Assembly: GCA_905331475.1 (NCBI GenBank)
Contig: CAJNYU010000512.1
Span: 1-64,000 of the forward strand
DNA: 64,000 nt
DNA from: Rotaria socialis
Lineage: Eukaryota; Rotifera; Eurotatoria; Philodinida; Philodinidae
Direction: 5' to 3'
The translations under genes were made by a program, and so were the position numbers. Below, piece after piece: positions 54,689-64,000 of this stretch. How positions within the stretch are numbered: the first letter of the stretch is position 1; each line of letters begins with the position of its first letter. Under the pieces are notes generated by a model. It was not told the origin of the DNA, did not search any database, and saw only the letters and a program-made list of their open reading frames with translations.

Positions 54689-57600
54689 CGCTGCGGTATA
54701 TTTTTAATTAACAGTAAAATCAAACAGAAACGCCAGGAAAATGATTCACTTATGTGCTTTAAACGATTAAGGCCACGTGCGCGTAATCTAATATTAGGAT
54801 ATATGAAAAAAAAGAAAATATTGAGAAGAATCGTAACGCGCATGCATACAAAAAAAGAATAAAACAATTACATTGATGACGGATTGGCGTAAGTTTTAAA
54901 CAGTTTAAATCTGATATAAAGTTGCTGTTTATCTCAAGTATCAAAGGCCATAAACTAGATCGTATACCGAAGATAAATATTTAACTTGCTGTTTTATCAT
55001 GCGTCATCTTAGTAGATCTCAAGTCAGCCGTGTTCTTGTAAAAAATATATCGATCCTCTCATAATATACTATAATTTTCCTATTTTGTCTATCTTATTTT
55101 CATAATCATTATATTCCGCTCGTGTAAGCGATTCTGAAACAGTATATTTTTTTGTAATAGAGAAACGACGGACGAATATAATGCAGATCAAAAGAGAGCT
55201 TGCATGAGAGTCATCAATAGTTTTTCTTCTCTTATCAGAGAAGCTTATGATTAATAGTCAATGAATAATTCAACTTAGACTAATAAGACTGAATCAACGT
55301 TTTCTAATGTTTACCGGTAAAAAGTTAACTGTTGAAAAATGATCAGGCCAATAAAATGACTTTTTTCATCGTCGGTGTCATAAAAAAAAAGGAAGAATAC
55401 AGCTACGGTTTTATTTCACATAGTCAAAGAATAAAATCCTACGTCGCTATTGGTATAAATGCAAGTTTATTATGCAAATATTGATAATGAAAAGGGACAA
55501 ATATTTTCAAGCAATGATTTATGAGAGGAAAACCCACATGCCCAAAGGCTGCTAACAGATTAATTGGAATTAATCCTGCTTGCAAATAGTGCTCGTCATA
55601 AAAGCTGAGAACTATTTTCTTATCTTCTTCGAATCAAATAAAGTGTTTTTTTGAAGTAAATCTAACTCTAACATTGTTTTTATCGTATTTGTCATGCAAC
55701 GAGAATAGAGGGAAAAGATTTGTCTTCAAAATTTTATGTTCCAGTAAATATCTGTGACATTTATTGATCAAATCCGAGTATCGTTCGGATATTTTCCTCG
55801 CTACAAAAAAGTAAAATAAATGTGTGGATCAATGTGCATTACGGATGAAAGAAGACCTGCGAATATTGCGTTTCACTATCATAAACGCGCTCATGCGAAG
55901 TACAGAGACATACCATCGTTTACCTTTTGAATTCATACATTTTTCATACTTTCTGGAGTTCATGGTGAAAGATACAATCAGTTATTATATTTCATTGAGA
56001 AAAATGCGTGACGAAGGTAAAAAGACTAAATGAGTTAAAATTAACAAATATCAATATTGCAACTGATCAAAATTGTCTATGTGAAATGTTTTTCATATAA
56101 ACGACAGTTCGTATTAAAAAAGACACGTTTGGCTGTATCCGCTATTGTGGGGTGTAATCTTTTTTCAAGGTATTGTATTTTTCTTGTTTTCGTTCACTTT
56201 TGTCAACAAATAACAAATTTTATCAATAATAAAAAAAAACGTTTCGTCCTCTTTAGTGGATTTTTCTTCGATTTTGACATCAGCAGCGTAACTTCGGCAA
56301 ACAATTATTTGCCAATATGACAGATGAATTTCTAACATAGGAATAAGGGAATTTAGAATATTTAAATATTTACTCGTTGACATTTGATAATTTTTTTTAT
56401 AGAGTCCATCTGTTAATTCTCAACAAAAAACATATATTTTGTTTCTGTTATTGTAATTAGCACGTACCGCTGCTCAAGGCATACTGCAAATAAACCGTCA
56501 CTATTTTTATTTTATGTTTTATCCTTTCATAACAATGAAAAAAATCGTGCAAAATTTTAATCCAAACTGTTCAATAATTAGGTTATCTGCCATCGAAGAT
56601 TGAAAGGAAAATTAGTTCAAGCTTTCTTATAGTATTGAAGCATTGAAAAATTCTGTAGGGTTTCAGTAACCTATGGAAGTTTGCAGTAATGCTCATTCTT
56701 TTTTTCCAAAGAATATTACACCGTATCAGCTGTATCTAATATATATTCTTTCGTTAAAACTGAAACATTGAACTGAAGATTTTGCAAAAATCTAAACACT
56801 TCATGAAACTTTAGAATTTTAAAATTAAACGAATTATAGTAACCACCTCAACATATTATGATATAGTTCGAAAATTTATCGAAATTAAACCAGTATAAGT
56901 GAAGCAGTAAATTCGAATATGAATATACGTACGATCTACTCGTGCCGCACAGTTTAACTAAATATAAATATTCTGTTTTCATTTTCGAGAAAAACATTTT
57001 GCTTGTCTTCAGGTGACGAACGACCGTTTCTTCGATTTTAGATGACATATAAAGGTTTTAGTTGGTAGTAAAAAAAATGTTCCAAAAATGCTCAAATACC
57101 TCTTCGAAAATTATATAATTACACTAAACCAGCTAGCACGCATATAAAAGTCTACTCGAGTATTTGAGTGAAAAAAACGCACTTCATATTGGCATTTGAG
57201 GATTTTTCATATAAGTAAAACTAAACTTGCCGATAGAATCTATTCGTGGAGTGAACTTATTTCTAGTAGAACACTCAAAACTTCTTTTCTACTATGGTTC
57301 TATTTCTGAACTCGGTGGAAAAGAGCGAAAAGGAAAATAGAGAAAGAAAGACAAAGAAAACTTCCATATCTGGATATTTTCTTTTCTTTTTTTTCGCTAT
57401 TTTCCACTAACACCCTATTTCTTAAGTAAGAGAAGCCTTGATAGGCATCGAGTATTTGAATTGTCTCTGTGGAGCGGACAAACAAATAAATAAGAAATAA
57501 TCGAAGCTTTTCAAATGCTTGAAATCGATCGTTGCCGCGGGAGACGAAACTGCACCAGAGCAAATAAAGATTATGTTTTTTTCCGACTATTGGCCACATG

Positions 57601-58096
57601 CTTTCTATATGTTTTTGTATGTCTGCTTGTAGTAGAACAACATGACAGTTGTAACGATTTTGAGTCGCTACAGGACTATTTATTTGGAAGTGTAGAAGAA
57701 AGCACACGTACGCCAGACTGACTCTCAAGCTTTCTTCTCGCCCCTTTTATATGGTGAGTGGAATGTCCTTAAGCAGTGTCAACTCACAACGTTATCACAT
57801 CGATACGAAGGTAATACTCTAACATAGATAAGAAGGTAATCACAACATAGATGAGGAGATAATAAATGGCGTCACACATAGGTATGAACATTCTTTTGCA
57901 TTCATTGAGTACAAAGCTATTTCTTGAGGACAAAAGAGTAGCACAACAGTGAAAGCAAACTCTCGTTTAGTCATACTTCTTTCTTCAATGGAATACTAAT
58001 GGCATGAATATTGTAGTTCGCTACTGTAGAATTCCCATTAGATGTTTCATCAATTTTTCTCTCGTGTGTATCAATCGGTGAGTCGAAACTTCATGC
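54689..58096. other. Gene-free stretch
   Basis: About 3.4 kb of AT-rich sequence without a convincing gene; short frames on both strands show no family pattern. The beginning should hold the promoter of the glycosyltransferase-like gene. Short direct repeats containing ACATAGAT and GGTAAT occur at about 57805-57865. Confidence 0.45.
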
Positions 58097-59753
58097 GAGC
58101 CATTCCGCGTAAGCCACGACCGACCCTGTTCAATCGATGGAAACCGATTCGACTTGTTTCAGTATACGTTTGTAGGGGAAAGAGTTTGATGAATTTTTGC
58201 GCAGACCGTTTCAAAAAATATCGTTCCCTTCCCGAGATATTCAATTTTTTCTGAGAGCACCCTCCTAAAAAAATGACATTTTATACAACTTTTTCTGATA
58301 TGAATATCTCTTCAAAAATTCTTTCTTTTAAGTTGAAATATTCGGTGTCAGCCTACCTCTAGTGGATGTATATTTTCCAAAAGAACCGAACTCAAATGCT
58401 TCAATCGTGAAAGAGCCGACTGCAACAACAAAATTCATGAAAAATTTCTTACTTTTTGCGATTTTGTGCGTGTACCTATCAGCTTGAATGAATCATAGAA
58501 GAGAACTGAAATTTAGGCTACAATGAGATCTTGATAAGTACTTACTCTGATAGAAATTTCAGCTCCGTAGCTAACGTCTAAGACGAAGGTGACTCTTGTC
58601 AAAAATGCGATTTTCATCAAAATGACCATTTTTGGGGAGAGCTATCTAGAGAAAAATCAGGTCTGTAGAAGTTCTGTCTTTGTGGTTTCAAACTACACAC
58701 ATAGTACTACAAAGTTCTGCAAAAATTGGGATGGAACCATATATACTGCTCAGCAGAGCCTTATCTGAAATGAGGAACAAAGCGGTATGTTGTAAGCTAA
58801 ATTATTCTAAAATTGTTCACAAATAAATGACAATTTTACATAATAGAACGGAACTTACTATCTACTAGATATGAGCATACAATCCTCTACTCATTGAGGC
58901 ATAAAGATCCTTTGAAAGTGAGAAAAAAATATTTCGATAAAAAACCATGGAGGGGAATACATGAATTTCGATAATGAAACTAATGCTGCACTCCCCTCCA
59001 TGGTTTTTTATCGAAATATCTTTTCTCACTTTCAAAGGATCTTTATGCCTCAATGAGTAGAGGATTGTGTGCTCACCTAAAGTAGATAGTAAGTTTCTTT
59101 CTACTATGACATTTTGTTATTTATTCCGGAACAAATCTGAAAGAAGTTTGCTTAAAATATACAGCTCTTTTACTCAATTTCAGATAAGGCTCTGAACGGC
59201 AATATAGTTTGTCCCATCCTAATTTTTGCAGAACTTTGTAGTACTATGTATGTAGTTTGAAACCATAATGGCAGAACTTCTACAGACCTAATTTTGCTAT
59301 AAATATCTCTCCCTGAAAATGTTGATTTTGATCAAAGTTTCTTTTCTGACGATGATCACCTGAGCCATAGAAGCTAGTTGAAGAGCTGAATATTTTATCA
59401 GAGTTAGTACTTGATCAGATCTCCCAGTGGACAAAATTTCAGCTTTTTGATAGAAACAGTTCAACCATTATATATGTGGCAGGCGAGTTTGGAATTCAGT
59501 TGAGATTGGAATAGTTTTTTTTTCATTCTTTTATTTGGACTTTTGCGTAAATTATAAATTCAGAAATCTATCTATAAATTATCATTTGTTTCATTTTTTT
59601 CCGATGACTTTTATTATTCTCATTGTTTTTTCGTTGAAGGGATTATAAAAACAGAAAATATTTGATTGAATCGATTGCAGACTTCTTTTGTTAAAGGAAT
59701 AGTATTTTTTTGAATCGACATCATTGATTTTTCTATAGCTATCTGTTCCGAAT

Positions 59754-59820
59754 GATGGGGACATGGGGACATTCAATAATCCATTGAATTTTCTAACGAA
59801 ATTATTTTTCTTCTCGCATA

Positions 59821-59859
<39 letters not shown>

Positions 59860-60030
59860 TTTGAGTGATGGGGACATGGGGACATTGAATAATTGATTTA
59901 ATTTTCTATCGAAAGTATTATTCGATATTTGTTTTCTCGAATATAAATCTCTCTCTGTATTTTTTGAATGATGGGGACATGGGGAAGTTGAATAATTGAG
60001 TGAATTTTTTGTTTTAAGTTTGTTTTAAAA
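59754..60030. repeat. Tandem repeat of about 103-113 bp, three units
   Basis: Three units begin with GATGGGGACATGGGG at 59754, 59867 and 59970. Each continues with an AT-rich part (TTGAATAATTGA, AATTTTCTA), then ATATAAATCTCTCTC and TGTATTTTTTGA before the next unit. Length differences come mainly from the CT run, which is expanded in the first unit (59825-59853). The third unit is incomplete. Confidence 0.85.
59825..59853. repeat. (CT)n microsatellite
   Basis: Run of about fourteen TC dinucleotides within the first unit of the tandem repeat; only three to four copies occur at the same place in the second unit. Confidence 0.95.
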
Positions 60031-61209
60031 AGTATTGATTAGGACGAGCAGAGGGTAAAAAAATCGCAATAAAAAAATATCTGTCAGACGAAAAGTTTTT
60101 CCAACGCAAAAGCTGAATTTTCGTGACTTAAGTAGATTTTCTGCTGTAGTAACATTCAGAATGTTTTAAATACATATCGTTCTTGATCGTATGATTCCCT
60201 TTTTTTTGACGTCAAGTTTATTGATATGTAGTTCAAGTTTTCCTAAAAAAAAATTAATCTGAACAAAGTTTTACCAAGCTGAAAAGATACATTAACAAAG
60301 ATAAGAAGAAGAATCGAATCGACATAGCTTATGCTTTTTAGCTTTGCATTGCGTAAAAACGAGCATTAATAAATACTGATCATATCATTAAAAAATACAC
60401 AATTTTTTAAGCAAATCTTATTAAAAGTTTAAATGCAAAAAGGAAATTTGTAAATAGTTTTAAATTGATATGATAAATTATCGAAGAATAACTAATTCTT
60501 CCATGCTCTTATACTACAATTATATGAATAGGACAGAGAATACTAATTATAATATGACTCACAAATTCAAATCAAAAGTTTATTCAAAGAGCAACATATA
60601 TCAAGAGAAAGTCTTGGTTGCATGTTTTATTAATAAAACCAAAAATTTATATTGATATATTTTACTAAATGTTTGTAATATGACTTCCTTCGTTAATGAT
60701 TATTTAAATGAATTGTTTTTGATTCTTTATCAAAGCCTTATAATTAAAAAAGTTTTTTTTTCATTTTTATTGTTTAAATTATTTCGCGCATTCCAATCTC
60801 AACTGAAATTATCATGTCAACTGTGACATATGCATGCACAAAATCGCAAAAAATTAGAAATTTTCCTCGATTTTGTTTCTCCGACCAACTCACAGACGAC
60901 TTACCTATTTGAGTTTGTGTCTTTTAAGAAAAATAGATAAAACTAAGATCGGCTTATAATAGAAAATTCAACCAAAACAGATGTACTCATGAATAGATAG
61001 GAATGTTACAAAAAATTGTCATCTTTTTCGGAGGGTACTCTCAGAAAAAATTGAATATCTCGGGAACGAAACAATATTTTTTCGAACCGGCTTGCGCAGA
61101 AATTCATCAAACTCTTGCCCCTACGAACCTATACATAAAGGAGTCCAATTGGTTTCCATCGATTGAGCCGCTTCTACGTGAATAGGTCGTGGCTTACGCG
61201 GAATGGCTC

Positions 61210-64000
61210 ATACATAACCCCAAATGCTGTACAACCTTATCAAGAGTAGAAGGTAAAATAATTATCCAATTTTGTTTTTCAAAACATCAAGTGAATATGA
61301 ATGCGACTTGATAATTTTTCATTTCATAAAAAATTTTCATAACTACGTTCTCACAGAAATAATTTTTAAAATCGATGAAAACAAATTCATATCAATCATG
61401 AAGGAATTATTTATCAAATCGCGCTGGAACAATCGTATACTGTTACAGCTAATAAAACGTACGAAAGCAAATATTATGTATCGTAAAGAACAGAGATCTC
61501 AGTACATCATTTGTTATATAAACTTTTACTTGAAAATTGAAAACAAAATTGCCACTTGAAGCTTTTTGAATTTCTACTGTTTCAGATCTAGAACTGTGTT
61601 AATTAGTTTTTTGGAAATATATAGCATGAAATGAATAAATTCAATTGTTCTCAACTACAACATCCATAACCTCGTCTAACGCATGACTTACCGATATTAA
61701 CTACAAATCGCTACACTATAAATCAGTTGAGTTTTGAATCTTTTCAGTTCATTACAACCATCAAAATGATCGTCGATCATCACTTGCACAGGTTCAACAT
61801 GACATTCTTCATCTAATATATGTAGTGAACTAGTCATTACGTTTGGGTGTCGTGCAGCTATCAGTATTTTCTTTTTGTGGCTTAGAAATATTGAATTCAT
61901 TTCGCCACCTATTTACTCTTGGTTTTAAGTTATCAAATGAACATTTATTTGCTTTGCTTTTATTTTTCGATCAATTATAATATATTTCATTTCAATATAT
62001 AAAATCAATGTCTCTCTACTGCACGCAGATGATAGAAAAAAAACGCCGTTGGTTTACATCATAACCAACGTTAATAAATATATGTGTTTCATCCAGTGTC
62101 ACGATAGACATAAAAATGTGATGAATTCTCGTAAACCTATCAAACGTTACATTAGACTTTTAAGCGTATCAAAAGATTCGACTCGCCTGTTTACCTATTA
62201 ACACAATTTCCTTATGCCCCAATTAATACAATAATCATCTCAGCCTAACTTCCTTTCTCTAATTGATATGAAACATGAAATAGCGGACAGTTCAGATTTA
62301 AAGTGACTTCTATGGAATAATAAAAGATAATCTTATCAATCATCTGAAATAATCAGGAAGAAGAATAATTCAAGAAAAAAAAACTATTTTAGGCAAATTC
62401 TTTTTTTTTTAGAAATACACGAATTCTTCGATGAAGCAGTCATCCGGAATCAACCAATTTTTTGAAAAAGAGTACGATCAAGTTACCGCTTGGTTCAAAC
62501 ACAGATGACGGCTATGCTATTAAAAGCTATTTTACTATATTTAAACAACAAAAGAAATAGTTTTTGCTTATCACTAATCAATCGCTGTAATGAATTCTAT
62601 ACTTTTGATTAATATCACTGCTTTCGACAATATCCGGTTATCAAAGAACATCGAACAAACCCAGATGGAAATATTTTCATAGATGTTACCGTCAAAATTA
62701 AATAATCTATGCATGAAGGGCACAAATTCTTCTGGATGTTGTTCACGGAAAGCTTCCTGATTTCATTGATTATTATCGGATCGATGACGCTTGTATTTAA
62801 GAATCATATTAGATGAAGCTGTCGAGAACAGAAGTAACTTTGAACTTTATCAAACATTTTTGTCGCCTTTCGTTTGATAGAAAATAAAAAGTTAAAAACA
62901 AGCAAATTGGCATTTCACTCGAAAAATAAAGTCACGAACAGTATATTGTTGTGATTCAAAACCATTCCTATGCAGAGCGAAACACTTAATTCTATTATGA
63001 GAGCTTTCTTTTCCCTAAAGCAATGAAGATCCAGGGATATATTCGCAAAGGTTTCATAAGAACACCTAAAGTTATATGGATGAACTAAAGATTTAATTAC
63101 ACAAATAGAATTAAAATAAATGAGAGCTTGTGAATAATTAATTTTGGAGAATCATCGAAAATCATATTGTCGTATACTTTTTTAAGCAAGCTTATTTTTG
63201 TCAACTCGTATGAGATCAGTTGATTATTTTAGTTAGAATAATCGCATCGAGAAAATTAGACATTGAATGATGAAAATAAAATAACAGAAGAATTTTCTAA
63301 CCACTAAAATATAATGCTACTCTTTTAGTTAATGACAGTAGTTGACTATTCTTTTCTTAAATAATAAATGAACTCTTATGTCTTTGCTGTAATAGTGTGT
63401 GGCAGTTCCATCTAGGATGTGGTCACACATCATTTTTTTCTCGTTATCTTTTATGTCATATACTACATGGCATGCTTGTCTACAGAGAAAAGGCATAATG
63501 GACTATGCAGGAATTGAATTATTGATATTTCTATGTCCGAGAAAGGAAGAAAAAAAGAGAAGACAGTTGGTCAACAGTGACAATCGCATAGACAAGATCA
63601 TCTGACACGCTTGATGATTTCCTGTTCATGTCAATTGATGAATCACATGGCTATGATGAGACCATTGTTACACATTGATCATTTCTCTTTTCTTTTGAAA
63701 ACAAAAAAACACATCGATGCAGCTGTACATATATCAATTTTGCCAATACTTCAATTTACATCATGCACTATGCTATTGCATAGGTCTCACTAATAGTGTC
63801 TATTTTCTTGTTTCTTGACAAATTATAGATCGAGATAAAAAATGCAGATGAGCTTTGCGGAGCGAGAATAAACTTGATTATGAGTTTGCACAGCATATCT
63901 GACATCAGAAACGCATGCGTCAATACATCTCTAACATTGATCAAATACGAACGACGAAAATCGGAAAAATCTATTAGAGACGAGACATCTCTCTGCTTGC
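61210..64000. other. Gene-free stretch to the end of the window
   Basis: About 2.8 kb of AT-rich sequence. Short frames such as 61697-61900 on the minus strand and 63399-63605 on the plus strand have no recognisable family, and I cannot tell whether one is an exon of a gene lying beyond the window. A short hairpin CGTTGG...CCAACG lies at about 62045-62071. Confidence 0.4.

Larger units (their letters stand above)
59497..60807. mobile_element. 1.3-kb insert with 18-bp inverted termini inside the larger element
   Basis: TTCAGTTGAGATTGGAAT at 59497-59514 is exactly the reverse complement of 60790-60807. The interval breaks the right arm of the surrounding palindrome while the left arm is continuous, so it entered later. 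It contains a G-rich tandem repeat and no coding region. No target duplication was recognised. Confidence 0.65.
58097..61209. mobile_element. 3.1-kb nested inverted-repeat element
   Basis: The outer arms start at 58097 with GAGCCATTCCGCGTAAGCCA and end at 61209 with its reverse complement. They pair at about 58097-58475 with 60820-61209, with visible divergence. A second pair of arms, about 58500-58880 with 59080-59490, continues the palindrome inward, and the core at 58862-58955 with 58985-59090 is nearly identical. The right arm is interrupted by a 1.3-kb insert (59497-60807). No transposase was found. The structure fits a foldback or long-TIR DNA transposon without its own enzyme. No clear target duplication was seen at the outer ends. 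Confidence 0.8.

Noticed and set aside
58042..58254. Plus-strand frame at the left end of the 3.1-kb element
   Set aside because: It overlaps the left terminal repeat; the same sequence in the right arm has lost the frame, so selection for a protein is unlikely.
58865..59053. Minus-strand frame in the centre of the large palindrome
   Set aside because: It spans both arms of the hairpin and reflects the inverted repeat, not a protein.
61697..61900. Minus-strand 67-codon frame that looks protein-like in composition
   Set aside because: No family recognised and no splice partner within the window; may be an exon of an unseen gene but cannot be supported.

Overview
The window is AT-rich animal nuclear DNA. 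Most genes are cut by many short GT-AG introns of about 55-70 nt, the encoded proteins are metazoan (NOP56, LSM6, SLC35E3, an axonemal dynein heavy chain, DEPDC5, a Rab27-type GTPase), and small hAT-like transposons and a fungal-type secreted glutaminase are scattered among them. Together this fits a bdelloid rotifer (Rotaria/Adineta type). The organism assignment is an inference; no marker gene settles it.

Layout. 1-1230: no gene seen. 1231-4759 (+): NOP56 followed by LSM6, 138 bp apart on the same strand. 4897-6095 (-): SLC35E3-type transporter, convergent with LSM6. 7070-8690 (+): a two-exon protein that looks like a degenerate ATP-grasp enzyme. 9642-30007 (-): one very large gene for a single-headed inner-arm axonemal dynein heavy chain (DNAH3/7/12 type). 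An intronless ADHFE1 gene (10326-11729) lies in one of its last introns on the same strand. 30292-30981 (-): a short protein resembling the C-terminal part of Spire. 32733-34977 (-): a RING-like/IRG-like GTPase with a predicted N-myristoylation signal. 35765-37975 (-): secreted fungal-type glutaminase. 40000-40382 (-): possible small two-span membrane protein. 40910-42262: broken second copy of the glutaminase, split by a 981-bp transposon-like insert. 42617-50089 (-): DEPDC5 of the GATOR1 complex, divergent from a Rab27-like gene at 50366-51108 (+). 51215-54688 (-): Golgi-type glycosyltransferase-like protein with a hAT-like element in its first intron. 54689-64000: no convincing gene. This part is dominated by a 3.1-kb nested inverted-repeat element (58097-61209), itself interrupted by a 1.3-kb insert carrying a G-rich tandem repeat.

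The genes do not form one pathway. Points of most interest are the nested intronless ADHFE1, the zinc-finger/IRG-like GTPase, the Rab27-like protein without a prenylation cysteine, the intact and broken glutaminase pair, the ATP-grasp-like orphan and the family of hAT-like insertions with recognisable 8-bp target duplications. Exon boundaries were worked out by hand from reading frames and GT/AG signals, so single boundaries may be wrong where stated.
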